In this document: one piece after another, positions 20,927 to 31,629 of the stretch | How positions within the stretch are numbered: the stretch's first letter is position 1 | Layout of the letters: every line of letters begins with the position of its first letter | From: Bubalus kerabau | Lineage: Eukaryota; Chordata; Mammalia; Artiodactyla; Bovidae | Assembly: GCF_029407905.1 (NCBI RefSeq) | Contig: NC_073627.1 | Location: 47,609,001-47,673,000 of the forward strand | DNA length: 64,000 nt | Reading direction: 5' to 3' | Notes under the pieces: generated by a model | The model's input: only the letters and a program-made list of their open reading frames with translations | Databases searched by the model: none | Told to the model about the DNA's origin: nothing | Made by a program: the position numbers and the translations under genes

Positions 20927-21327
20927 TGTTAAAAGCAACAACAACACAGGTCCAAATGGAGTCACTTAGGCCAGGTCATGCCATCAAACTCGAGCTTGAT
21001 ACTGAGTCTTCAACCTCCCCCAGAAATGTAGTTTTAACCAGTCAGGAATTTTCTGGTCAGCACCAATGAGGTAATCTGTCACATGGGCCCTCTCCATTCC
21101 CCAAAGGAAGATGAGGTAACCCACCTAATAAGACACTCCTTTCCCCAAAAGGAGATGACCTAATCCTTTTTCCTGTTTATGACTTCCTGTCCTTCCTTTA
21201 AAAACCTTACCTTTCTGTAACTTTCTGGAGCTCCTCTTTGCTTGTTAGATGGGATGCTGCCTGATTCATGAATCATTCAAAAAAGCCAATTAGATCTTTA
21301 ATTACTTGTTGAACTTTGTTTTTGACA
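20927..21327 (+). mobile_element. endogenous retrovirus 5' LTR
   Basis: Begins TGTTAAAAGC and ends TTTTTGACA, with a TATA-like 'ctttaaaaacc' near 21196 and the primer-binding site a few bases downstream. About 400 bp. I found no matching 3' LTR in the window, so duplication age cannot be read. Confidence 0.7.
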
Positions 21328-21331
21328 GATT

Positions 21332-21351
21332 TGGTGTCCGAAACAGGATCC
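21332..21351 (+). promoter_or_regulatory. retroviral primer-binding site
   Basis: TGGTGTCCGAAACAGGATCC, directly after the LTR, has the 'TGG..CCGAA.C' form that pairs with the 3' end of a host tRNA. It resembles both the tRNA-Phe and tRNA-Lys types with changes; I cannot decide between them. Confidence 0.7.
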
Positions 21352-21940
21352 AAGGCAAACTTCTAATGGCACATGGGAACAACAAGAAACATAAGGTGTG
21401 GTACTCACGAATCCTTTTTTGAATTCAGTCTTCCTCACTGATTCTGAGAGCCTTGGGTAAGTTTCTCTTGGTTCTGAACTCTGTCCAGTTTGCATCGAAC
21501 TCCTGATCTAATTGGTTTTCCAGCCAGTTTCCCATTTATGTGAAATCACTAGTTCCATGTTGGGAGCTGCTGGTAGTTTGGACCATAATCTCCCATTTGG
21601 TTGGAAACCCCAGTCCCTTGGTTCTGTTCCCAGATTCCATGTTGGGAGCTGCCAGCAGCTGGGTCTGTAGCACCCTGTTTGTTTGGAATTCTCCCCCAGA
21701 TTCCACCCTGGGTGCCACTGGTGGCAGCTGCACGTCCCCATTTGAGGTTTGTTGGTCCAATCCTTCCCCGAGTCCCAGATTCTACGTCGGCATTGTTGGT
21801 GCGTTTTGTCTGGCTGGGTGCGGTAATTAGTTACTGCTGGAGTGTTAAGATGCACATGCTTGTTTGTCTTATTCTTGGTAGACAAAGTCTACCTAGAAGA
21901 GATAGAATCTTTAATTTCTAAAGAGTCAAGTGCACCATCT
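21352..21940 (+). mobile_element. retroviral leader with diverged internal repeats
   Basis: Region between primer-binding site and gag. Words like 'ttccatgttgggagctgc' recur at about 21553 and 21635 with weaker relatives at 21701 and 21780, spacing 66-82 bases. Several overlapping frames stay open on both strands because stop codons are rare here; none looks like a protein. Confidence 0.55.
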
Positions 21941-23007
21941 TCCAGTACCTACTTATTTTATGTCTATGAACTATAATCCTACAAACTGTACTTGTCTACA
22001 AAAGTGGCAAAATATTACTAAAAACAGCCTAGAATTACAACAGCCATTAAGGGAATGTTCCAATTAGACAGGATCATTCATTTAAGAAGTGCACTTGAAA
22101 GTAAGGGTTCCCAAATTAAACAAACAGAATGGGACACCTATTTTAATTGGTATGCACAGCTCCCAAAAGGCTTCAGGATTCCAAAATAGCATCATTAAAA
22201 GACTCGTTAGAAAGTGCCAATGAAAAACTAAAGACACAAGAGGTACCAAAAACAAAAGATGATAGGACTAAGATGAGTCCTGCTGCTCCTCTCTATCCTT
22301 CACCTGAGTACTTTCATTTTACTAATCCTCTGCCTGAACTGCTTTTCCACTCTGAAGAGACTATTAAACACTTACACTTTAAAATAAAACCACCCAAGGT
22401 TACTAACCTCCTTAGATGTCCTTCACCTCTTGGTCAAAGATTGAACTAAGGGCCATAGTTAATGCATTTCCTATACCTAAGGAGGATCCCCAATTTTGGG
22501 GAACAATTTAGAGTCAGGGCATATGACCTCAGGTTTTGCCTATGTTGGTAGGATCTGTGGAAGCCCCAAAATGGAAGCAGAATGGAAAAATCCTGAGGAT
22601 GATATTTGAGATCCTCAACCAGGAAAAAAAGCTCTCAAACAGCAACTGATCTTTCACAAGTCATTCCTAGGGTTTCCACTGTATTGACTGGTCTACTATT
22701 TAAACATGCAAAAAAAAGAAAGATGAATCTGTGCCTAACTTTAAGGCCCTCTTGAAAAGCTTCTTCCTATAGCATTCTGAGTTCCATATAGTAAATAGGG
22801 TCACCCAACCTGCTCACTGCTTTATTTGAAAATAGATTATCACCTGAGATTAGTAGATTGATAAAAAGACAGAAAATAGGATGGGAGGCTTATGGCCATA
22901 GCCAAGTGTTTTGAAAGGACCTTAGAGCAAGATCACAAACAACAATTCACTAAAGTGTTTGCCTTATAGCTACATCAGCTCCAAGGTCAGAAACCTAAAA
23001 TAACACA
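21941..23007 (+). pseudogene. retroviral gag remnant (matrix to capsid)
   Basis: Placed by position between leader and protease. A segment open from 22147 to 22449 contains a proline-rich stretch of the kind found between matrix and capsid. Near 22815-22910 a capsid-like helix segment can be read across stops. Many stops and frame breaks; no protein can be made. The remnant is cut off by an L1 insertion. Confidence 0.5.
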
Positions 23008-24690
23008 AGGAGGGAGGTGGGATCAAGATGATGGAAGAGGGAAGTGCTGTGCTCACCTCCCCTCAGCAACACATCAAAATTACAACTATGTATGGAACAA
23101 CTCTCACTTGACCTAAAGACTAGCAGAATGGCTATTCTACAAATAAGGCAATAAAGAAAGATCCACATGGAGTCTGGTAGGGGGAGTGGAGATTGGACCT
23201 AGTTGGGAACCATACTTCTAGCGGGGGACCCAGAAGAGGAGGGGGGATATCACAGGCTCAGGGATCCTCCTTGAGGAGCCAGAGGATTGAGCCACATATC
23301 AGACACCCTAGCCCCAAGATCTAACGCTGGGAAGATGGGCTCCTGAGCTGGTTTGAAAACCAGTGGGGGTTATATGAAGGCTGTGAGAAACCAAGACTCC
23401 GCTCTTAAAATGCTTGTGCATAGACTCGCTTGTTCCTAGTCACACCGTGGAGGTAAGCAGATTGAAAACTGAGTGGTGCTCTAGCCAGCTTGCCAGAACT
23501 GCCTCAGGGCATCTCCAACCCTGCACAGGACTCCCACTCTAGCCCCTTTTGCTCCTGTGCTGCTGCCCGTTAAGGCTGCCATAGCCAGTGAAAGTGCAGA
23601 CACTTAGAGGAAACAGAGTTGGCTCGGGTCCCGGCCCTGCCTCTGATCAGAACACTTGGAAGGAAGTAAAACCAGCTCCAGGGTGGTGACACATTAGACC
23701 AGTTGCATATCATAGATATCTACAGGATACTCCATTCAAAACCAGAAGAATACGCGTTCTCTTCATGTGCACAAGAAATGTTCTCTAGGATAGGTCACAT
23801 GCTAGGCCACAAAACAAGTCTTAACAAATTTAAAGGAAGATATAAATTATATCAAGCATCCTTTCCAACCACAATGATATAAAACTAGAAATCAATTACA
23901 GGAATAAAAATGGAAAACACACAAACACATGGAGATTAAACATGCAACTAAAACACCATTGGGTCAACAAAGAAATCAAAGAGGATGTCAGAAAATGTCT
24001 TGAGACTAATGAAAATAAAACACAACCTTCCAAAATGTATAGAATGCAGCAAAAGTAGTTCTGTTTAAAGTGACACAATCCTACCTCAAGAAACAAGAAA
24101 AATTTCAAATAAACAACCTAACCTACCATCTAAAGGAATTAGAAAAAAGAACAAAGTTCCAAGTCAGCAGAAAGAAGGAAATAATAAAGATCAGAGTGGA
24201 AATAAATAGGGACCCTACTCCCTCCCCCAAAAAACAGTAGAAATAAATCAGTGAAACCATGGGCTGGTTTTTGTTTTTAAAAAGATAAACAGAATTGATA
24301 AGCTGTTAGCCATGATCATTAAGAAAAGATGCGGTTCAGTTCAGTTCATTTGCTCAGTCATATCCAACTTTTTGTGACCCCATGAATCGCAGCACACCAG
24401 GCCTCCTTGTCCATCACCAACTCCCGGAGTTCACTCAGACTCATGTCCATCGAGTCAGTGATGCCATCCAGCCATCTCATCCTCTGTCGTCCCCTTCTCC
24501 TCCTGCCCCCAATCACTCCCAGCATCAGAGTCTTTCCAATGAGTCAACTCTTCACATGAGGTGGCCAAAGTACTGGAGTTTCAGCTTTAGCATCATTCCT
24601 TCCAAAGAAATCCCAGGGCTGATCTCCTTCAGAATGGACTGGTTGGATCTCCTTGCAGTCCCCAGATAAACAAGAAATAAAAGATGATAT
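23008..24690 (+). mobile_element. L1 LINE inserted in the retrovirus: 5' region joined directly to ORF2
   Basis: 23008 to about 23690 resembles an L1 5' untranslated region ('gggatcaagatgatggaagag', 'ctcacctcccctcagcaac'). At about 23690 it passes into the L1 ORF2 endonuclease end and linker ('tctctaggataggtcacatgctaggccacaaaacaag'), omitting ORF1 and most of the endonuclease. L1 resumes briefly after the nested BovB (24663 to about 24690). Confidence 0.75.
24333..24662 (-). mobile_element. BovB LINE 3' fragment nested in the L1
   Basis: 'ggttcagttcagttcatttgctcagtc' to 'ggttggatctccttgcagtcc'. Here the arginine codon is kept on the reverse strand ('ctgtcgtcccc', about 24484). Level three of a nested insertion. 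Confidence 0.94.
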
Positions 24691-25060
24691 AATCATCAAA
24701 GACATCAAATGCTGGTCCCAGAGGCTGATGCTGAAAGGTCATCTTCAAAGTCTGCAATGTGAGTGTCCTCATATCTAACCCCAAGGGAGGGCCTCCGTAT
24801 GGCTCCCTGTCAGAGTTGATGGGACCTCAAGGGATCCTCCGATAAACTATTACCAGTGATTCCTGATCAGGAGGAAACTAAAATTACACTTAATGGAAAC
24901 TTTGCCAAATTCTAATTGATACTGGAGCTATGCTTTCTACCTTAAACCCACTCTTGTAGGACAGTAAATCCCTAGGAGTGAAAAAATGGTTTCCATAGTT
25001 GGGATGTCTACTAAAATTTAGAGAGAATTTCTATTTCAACCAGTACAAATGGCTAAGACT
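24691..25060 (+). pseudogene. retroviral gag end and protease remnant
   Basis: The aspartyl protease active-site motif LIDTGA is encoded at 24912-24929 with continuation 'MLSTLNP'. Upstream lies a cysteine-containing segment possibly from the nucleocapsid. The frame is broken before and after. Confidence 0.75.
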
Positions 25061-25078
25061 TTTTACTGAGATGCATTC

Positions 25079-25096
25079 TTTTTTTTTTTTTTTTTG
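25079..25096. repeat. poly-T run inside the retrovirus
   Basis: About 18 T residues between protease and reverse transcriptase. May be a remnant of a later small insertion or slippage. Confidence 0.8.
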
Positions 25097-25099
25097 GTG

Positions 25100-26760
25100 T
25101 ATGACACAGCCCTAATGTATTAGGTAGAGATCTCATTTCTAAATGAAAAGAGCTGATACATTTTGCTTCCAACGGAGACTTTGCCTTAGAATTTTTTGAC
25201 CAACTTGAACTTTATCTTTTATGTTCTTTACAATTTGTCCCTGATTTAGAACATGAATTCCAATAAAAGTCCCCTAATTTAATCAAAGGGCTCAAAAATC
25301 TAATATTGACATTGGGAAAATAAAAAGTGCAGAGCTTTTTATTCAGATAGATATGAATCTTATCTGAATATTTATTCAGATAAAGAAATCTTTATTCAGA
25401 TAAAGATTCAGATATGACTAAAATTTCCTAAATTGCCTCATATCCACTGAAGCCTGAGGCTGTACAAGGCCTCTCACCTTGTCACATAGTAGAACACAAT
25501 CACTCTGAGGCTGATCTTTCCTGTACCGGCCCCTGCAACATGCAGAACTTTCTAGTCCTTAAACCTAATGGCAGGATGATGATTTGTCCAGGATTTAAGA
25601 ACTATCAACAAGATAGTTGTTCCCTGTTTCCCAATTGTTCAAATCCCGAGCATCCTTTTATCACAAGTTTCACCAGACTTAAAAGAGGTTAATGCTGTGG
25701 ACCTTAGCTCAGCCTTGGTCAGCATCCCTGTTGACCCCATGGCTAATATCTATTACCCCATGGCTAATAGATGGCTAATATCTATTCACTTTGACTTGGA
25801 ACAATCAACAAGGTACCTGGACAGTCACACCTCAAGGCTTCACTGAGGCCTCTTCTTGTTCCTTCCAAGTGCTCCCTTAAGATGTGTTCATGCTCAGTTG
25901 CTCAGTCAGGTCTGACTCTTTGTGACTCCATGGAATATAACCCACCAGGCTCCTCTGTCCATGGGATTCTCCAGGCAAGAATAGTGGAGTGAGTTGCCAT
26001 TTCCTACTCCAAGGGATCTTCCAGACCCAGAAGGTGAACCCGCGTTTCTTGCAACTCCTGCTTTGGCAGGTGGACTGTACCACTGCATCTCCTGGGCAAC
26101 CCTCCACCAGGATTTAAGGCCCTCCAATCCCAGGGAATCAATCTTCTACAGTAAGTAGATGACCTCTTGTTGTGCTCAGTTACCAAAGAGGCATCCATAA
26201 AATATCCATATTTGCCATAAGTAAAGTTACAATTATCTTTAGACACTGCTTATTACCACATCAACCACATCATAATGTAAGTGCTGGAGGAATTCCACTA
26301 TCTCCAAAAAGGATGAAACTAATCCGAGGATTTCCCAGGCCCACAACTAAGTAACAGCTTCGTGGATTTCTAGGCCTAGCTGGCTATTGCCTTATGGGTT
26401 CCTAACTTGTCCCTATTAACTTCCTAATTCTATGAATTTACTCAAATTTCTGCCCCTGAACATTTTCCATGGGGAGATAAACATGGGCAAGGCTTTCTAA
26501 GACTGAAACAAGAACCTCCTGCCCTGGGGCTACCTTACCTATGCAGGAGGGAGAGAACCAGATCCTGGGAACATTGAGAGCTTGGTAATAAACACAGGCC
26601 TGTTAGGGCATCAGTTTGATTCCATTATTCCTGCCACCCCAGCTGTCCTAAGGCTACAACCACAGCTGCAAAGTTAGTGGCAGCTTCACCAGATCTAGCC
26701 CCAGGAAATGGCATTTGTTTACAAATTTCCTCACTCTGTCCAAAGTTTTCTTAATTCTGA
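25100..26760 (+). pseudogene. retroviral reverse transcriptase remnant
   Basis: Readable pieces include 'FLVLKPNGR' (about 25549), 'VNAVDLSSA' (about 25691) and the catalytic VDD followed by LLL at 26155-26172. The tyrosine codon expected before VDD is TAA (26152-26154), a stop. The LLQ...VDDLLL form is typical of gamma-type (class I) elements. Interrupted by a Bov-A2 at 25883-26101 and by several stops. Confidence 0.75.
25883..26101 (-). mobile_element. Bov-A2 SINE nested in retroviral pol
   Basis: 'gtgttcatgctcagttgctcagtcaggtctgactc' to 'ccactgcatctcctgggcaaccc'. The pol reading resumes just after it. Confidence 0.92.
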
Positions 26761-27195
26761 AATGACCCAACATTTCTCTGCAAGCAGACTAACTTCCTAT
26801 GAGATCCTTCTGCTCTTGCCACCTAATCTGCATCTTGAATATTAACTACATACTTAATCCTGCTATGTTACTATCTCTGCCTGACCAAGGTGAGCTCCGC
26901 AACTATGAGATGTTAATGTCCCACTTTGTAATCTGACCCGATAATGTATGAGACACCTTCTCAACTAATTCTGATCTAATTTTGTTTGTGGATGGTTCAG
27001 ATTGTAAAAAAATGAGAAAGGGGAGTAAAGGAAGAGAAATGAGAAAGGGGAGAAAGTAAAGCAAGTAGAGGACTGACTTACTGCCATTATCTTAGCTTCT
27101 GAAATTGCCTTCATCAAAATTGAGGCTCATACAGAAAGGATGGGACCTGAGGATCCGGGAGATGCGCTGACTGGCTTTCATGCAAAGGGTATGAA
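26761..27195 (+). pseudogene. retroviral RNase H remnant
   Basis: A 'FVDGS' stretch with the catalytic-type aspartate is encoded at about 26984-26999, the start of the RNase H domain. The surrounding 'aatgagaaaggggag' sequence is duplicated (about 27010 and 27040), a local tandem copy that disrupts the frame. Confidence 0.6.
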
Positions 27196-27907
27196 AGACT
27201 CTCTAATCAACAAAGATTATAAAGATGGTGGGACACAGGGATAAAGTCCATTCTACTTCTGCAAAAGTGACCCCTCTGTTGCCAGACTTTTGCCATCCCA
27301 ATGTCCTTGTAACATGACAACACTCTGTTCCTGAATAAGATTTATTAAGACGGGCAAACAATGGTTTTAAATTAAATAAACAGTAAGAGGGCCATGGGAA
27401 AATTAAGATGGCCATTTGGTTCTTCATGTCTTCCTGGCAAATCTCAGCTTTCAGTTTTTCCATTGCTTCACACACCATAGTGGAATCATCACAGTCCCCA
27501 TCATCCTCAATCATCAGGCAAGATGGAGAGAACTAATGGGATCCTCAAAGTTAAAATCTCTGAACTTGCTGAAACTTTCTGAATTCCTTTGGCCTAAGGT
27601 GCTGCCTCTGACCTTGCTGACTATATCGTAGTGCTCCCTTTGGGAAACAAACTCACTCCACCTGAGACAGTCACTGGTAGACCAAGGTCTCTCGGTATAC
27701 AACTTTCTGCTTATCTTTTGTTTCATGTTAATGTAATCAGCTACTGTAAGACTTTAATACCTTAGGCTAAAGCTATCATCTACAGATTAAAGAAGTTTTC
27801 CTGGTTCTCAATTCAAAGGATCCTGTTGGTCACGGTCTGGAGCCTGGTGATTATGTATTCTGGAAACGCCAAAAGAGGAAGACAGTCCTGGAGCCCCAGT
27901 GGAAGAG
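27196..27907 (+). pseudogene. retroviral integrase remnant, 3' limit of the provirus
   Basis: The C-terminal integrase region can be read near 27805-27905 ('LEPGDYVFWKR' and 'VLEPQWK' type phrases) after a frame break. Recognisable viral sequence stops at about 27907; no env or 3' LTR follows, so the 3' half was lost. Confidence 0.65.
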
Positions 27908-28589
27908 AATGAATAGATGAAGAATAAATCCATGAATGCCTAAGAAAACGGAAGTATGAGTAACCATCAGAATGGGTGAAAAATAAGTGAGTCAATGAAT
28001 GCTGTGTGAATGGTCACAGTCAAATGGATGTCACAGACCATAATGAACACCAGGTGCTTCTCCAGAGTGGCCAACCCAGCCTGGGTGAATGTGTATGGTC
28101 CTGGCGGCAATCCACTACAGGATCTTCATTAGAATAGCAATTTTCCACCCTATTATTTTGAGTTTGGATTGTATGATTATTACCATTTGTCCTCAAATGA
28201 TTAGAAAATTTTTGAGCTGGTTAAAGAAGAGCTTCTCCAATTGTGAGCCCCCAAATGAATATCGGTGCAGTTCAGCCTAGACTTCCGGAGCTGGTCTGTC
28301 ATTATATCAATCTGATGTTAATTAAAATGGTAATTGGATGAGAGCTTTCAAAGGCCCTCTTTGCTGGCCTCGTGAGGCTTCCCACTGGGCTGATTTTGGA
28401 GGGACAGAAGTCAAAGCTGGGAGGGGAAGGAGAGGAAGGAAACCCTGGGTTCTTGTGGACCTGGAGCTAACACAGACATCTATCTGTTTGGCTGGACTTC
28501 AGAGAGCATTTTGATACTCTGGTTTCATTCTGAGTCCGTGGTTTAAGAACCAGGGAAGTAGCAAGAAGAAAAAAGAAAAATGCTAAGAT
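27908..28589. other. single-copy DNA with candidate conserved segment
   Basis: Around 28290-28400 lies 'gatgttaattaaaatggtaattggatgag', dense in TAATTA-type cores. No repeat or open frame of note. Confidence 0.35.
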
Positions 28590-28800
28590 TGATATTTACA
28601 GCCCCAGTTTGAGGACTGACTTCACCATAGACTCTGTGTGATTTTGAGCAAGTCTCTTGCCCAGAGTGAGTCTCAGTTTCTTCATCTGTGAAATGGGATG
28701 ATTCCTACCCTAATTGCAGCATCACTAAGTGGGTCAAATGAGATACAAGTGAAAGGCTTGAGTAACTCTAGTGCGGCACATGATGAAGATCACTATCCTG
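28590..28800 (+). mobile_element. MIR SINE
   Basis: 'gatttttgagcaagtctcttgcccagagtgagtctcagtttcttcatctgtgaaatggg' and 'gtgggtcaaatgagatacaagtgaaaggc' follow the MIR order. Confidence 0.82.
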
Positions 28801-29194
28801 AGGAACTGTCCAAAGAGGGTTTTGGCTACTGTTGGAACAAACCTGTGAGTGCTATGATTTGACCCGAAGTTCAATAAATACAAACAAAATTCTAGGTGGC
28901 ATTTAGGCCCTGGTGTCTCTTGCCTGTTGCTTTGGATTTGTTCAGCCCAAACTCTGGTTGGGCTGTTTTTCAGCTCTCACCAGTCCTATTGCTTTTTACT
29001 GTGCTGAAAAGAAAGGGGTTGGGAGGTCAGCTCTGCCCAACTGTCCAGCAGAACAGACCAGATGGCCTTTGCAGTTCTTGGAATGCTGCTGATGACCTGG
29101 GTGCCAGGGGTGATGATCCTGACCTGCCTTTCCATGGCTCATGGTAACTGCAGAGAGGAAGGGAAAGGCGGGCGCTTCCTTCATGAGAGCCGTC
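28801..29194. other. single-copy DNA; short hydrophobic open frame
   Basis: A frame starting at 29062 encodes a leucine- and methionine-rich start that resembles a signal peptide, but it runs into a MIR and has no support as a gene. Confidence 0.35.
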
Positions 29195-29385
29195 TATGGA
29201 CCAGACACTGTGCGAGGCATTTCCCCACCATGAAGATGGTCCCTGAGGCCAGCATTGATCTTCCTTCCCAGAGAGGCAGGACCAGCGAGGTCAGATCATT
29301 TGTCTGAAGTCAGACAGTGAGGAAGAGGTAGAGTTGGCATTAAAATCCTGGTCTTGGTGAGGCCAAAGCCATGAACTATCCATTA
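29195..29385 (-). mobile_element. MIR SINE
   Basis: 'ctatggaccagacactgtgcgaggcatttcc' and 'gaggtcagatcatttgtctgaagtcagacagtgaggaagagg' match reverse MIR. Confidence 0.65.
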
Positions 29386-29480
29386 GATGGGGTCCAGGTT
29401 CTATTTCTCCTGAAGTCTCTGGGCTGGATATGGGTGGTTCTTCAGGGTGGGAGTGATTTAGCACAGACTAGGGGAAGGCT

Positions 29481-30061
29481 TCTCCATCTATGGCTGCAAA
29501 GAATATAATCAGTCTGATTTCGGTGTTGACCATTTGGTGATGTCCATGTGTAGAGTCTTCTCTTGTGTTGTTGGAAGAGGGTGTTTGTTATGACCAGTGC
29601 ATTCTCTTGGCAAAACTCTATTAGCCTTTGCCCTGCTTCATTCCATATTCCAAGGCCAAATTTGCCTGTTACTCCAGGTGTTTCTTGACTTCCTACTTTT
29701 GCATTCCAGTCCCCTATAATGAAAAGGACGTCTCTTTTGGGTGTTAGTTCTAAAAGGTCTTGTAGGTCTTCATAGAACCGTTCAACTTCAGCTTCTTCAG
29801 CATTACTGGTTGGGGCATAGACTTGGATTACTGTGATATTGAATGGTTTGCCTTGGAAATGAACAGAAATCATTCTGTCATTTTTGAGATTACATCCAAG
29901 TACTGCATTTCAGACTCTTTTGTTGACCATGATGGCCACTCCATTTCTTCTAGGGATTCCTGCCCGCAGTAGTAGATATAATGGTCATCTGAGTTAAATT
30001 CACCCATTCCAGTCCATTTTAGTTTGCTGATTCCTAGAATGTCGATGTTCACTCTTGCCAT
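29481..30061 (-). pseudogene. BovB endonuclease fragment
   Basis: APE-type endonuclease domain of the BovB protein. Visible motifs: start MARVNIDILG, 'IIGDWNAKVG' (catalytic Asp/Asn), 'NQTDYILC'. The C-terminal SDH motif is absent because the copy is truncated. A one-base deletion near 29950 ('gaatccctagaag') shifts the frame, giving two overlapping frames (29870-30061 and 29442-29873). Confidence 0.88.
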
Positions 30062-30066
30062 CTCCT

Positions 30067-30966
30067 GTTTGTTTAACTTCTATGCAGAGTACATCATGAG
30101 AAACGCTGGGCTGGAAGAAGCACAAGCTGGAATCAAGATTGCCAGGAGAAATATCAATAACCTCAGATATGCAGATGACACCACCCTTATGGCAGAAAGT
30201 GAAGAGGAACTAAAAAGCCTCTTGATGAAAGTGAAAGAGGAGAGTGAAAAGGTTGGCTTAAAGCTCAACATTCAGAAAACAAAGATCATGGCATCTGGTC
30301 CCATCACTTCATGGGAAATAGATGGGAAAACAGTGGAAACAGTGTCAGACTTTATTTTTTGGGGTTCCAAAAAAATAAATCACTACAAATAAATAAATCA
30401 CTTCCAAATAAATAAATCACTACAGATGGTGATTGCAGCCATGAAATTAAAAGACACTCCTTGGAAGGAAAGTTATGACCAACCTAGATAGCATATTCAA
30501 AAGCAGAGACATTACTGTGCCAACAAAGGTCTGTCTAGTCAAGGCTATAGTTTTTCCAGTGGTCATATATGGATGTGGGAGTTGGACTGTGAAGAAAGCT
30601 GAGCGCCAAAGAATTGATGCTTTTGAACTGTGGTGTTGGAGAAGACTCTTGAGAGTCCCTTGGACTGCAAGGAGATCCAACCAGTCCATTCTTAAGGAGA
30701 TCAGCCCTGGGTGTTCTTTAGGAGGAATGATGCTATAGCTGAAACTCCAGTACTTTGGCAACCTCATGCGAAGAGTTGACTCATTGGAAAAGATTCTGAT
30801 GCTGGGAGGGATTGGGGGCAGGAGGAAAAGGGGACGACAGAGGATGAGATGGCTGGATGGCATCGCTGACTCGATGGACATGAGTTTGAGTGAACTCCAG
30901 GAGTTGGTGATGGACAGGGAGGCCTGGTGTGCTGCGATTCATGGGGTCGCAAAGAGTCGGACATGA
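30067..30966 (+). pseudogene. BovB reverse transcriptase C-terminal fragment
   Basis: Encodes 'YAEYIMRNAG', catalytic 'RYADDTTLMAE', and 'ELWCWRRLLRVPWTARRS'. The frame is open 30024-30392, then broken by a local A-rich expansion at 30366-30421, resumes 30475-30738 and 30766-30966. Near 30835 the CGA arginine codon lost in sister copies is retained. Confidence 0.9.
30366..30421 (+). repeat. three-unit ~19-bp tandem repeat inside BovB
   Basis: Three copies of an 'aaataaataaatcactnc' unit occupy the place where other BovB copies have a single 'aaaatcactgcagatgg'. Looks like local slippage or a non-templated expansion. Confidence 0.85.
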
Positions 30967-31003
30967 CTGAGCGACTGAACTGAACTGAACTGAGGGCAAG
31001 GCT

Positions 31004-31411
31004 GCCAGGCTCATCTTTACTGCTGCTGGGAGTGTGAAAGGAGGAATGGGCAGAGGGAGAGAACGTGGTGCCCTGTGACAGGTCCAAGGCCAGAGGGATG
31101 AAAAGATCATGAATTTGGATTCAAAGAATGAACTCTGTGTGGCTAGCGGTAGGTCAAGGACTGGGCTGTGAGAGCGACTGGAGATGAAGAAGCAGCTAAG
31201 GGCTAATGGAGGTGGAGTGTGTCAAGGCTCGTCCACGTCTGCTACTTTCTGCACAGCATCAGATAAGGTGCTGTGAGCAAGCTGCTTTTTATTCCTTCTC
31301 ATTCTCAATAAGGTGTTTCTGTCCCTATACCTTAAAGGCACTTGGCTTATGAGAGTCTGGGCTTGATGACCAGACCATCTCCAGGGGTTGTTTCTATCTC
31401 CAGAGGTTCTC
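31004..31411. other. single-copy DNA, nothing recognised
   Basis: No repeat or gene supported. Confidence 0.4.
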
Positions 31412-31629
31412 TGTGTGCACTGAGTTGCTTCAGTTGTGTCCCACTCTTTGTGGCCCTATGGACTTTAGCCTGCCAGACTCCTTTGTTGATGGGATTCTCC
31501 AGGCAAGAAATACTGGAGTGGGTTGCCATGCCCTCCTCCAGGGGATTTTCCTAACCCAGGGACTGAACCTGTGTCTCTTATGTCCCTGCACTGGCAGGAG
31601 AGTTCTTTACCACTAAAGCTATCAGGGAA
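31412..31629 (-). mobile_element. Bov-A2 SINE
   Basis: 'cactgagttgcttcagttgtgtcccactc' to 'ttctttaccactaaagctatcaggg'. Diverged, target duplication not clear. Confidence 0.9.

Larger units (their letters stand above)
29481..30992 (+). mobile_element. BovB LINE with inverted 5' part (twin-priming type)
   Basis: 29481 to about 30066 is BovB on the reverse strand (endonuclease); about 30067 to 30992 is BovB on the forward strand (reverse transcriptase to 3' tail). The composite lies between AGGGGAAGGCT (29470-29480) and AGGGCAAGGCT (30993-31003), one mismatch in 11 bp, so it is one insertion. Part of the element between the two segments is missing. Confidence 0.92.

Noticed and set aside
26152..26172. 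Possible intact retroviral polymerase core
   Set aside because: The codon before VDD is a stop and further frame breaks flank it; the element cannot make a polymerase.
29062..29307. 81-codon frame with a signal-peptide-like start
   Set aside because: The second half is a reverse MIR, there is no cysteine or domain pattern of a known small secreted protein, and no splice context.
30447..31110. Longer open frames antisense to BovB (also 4321-4641, 14388-14886, 54813-55695, 60996-61550)
   Set aside because: They are the complement of the BovB reverse transcriptase 3' region. The real frame is on the other strand.
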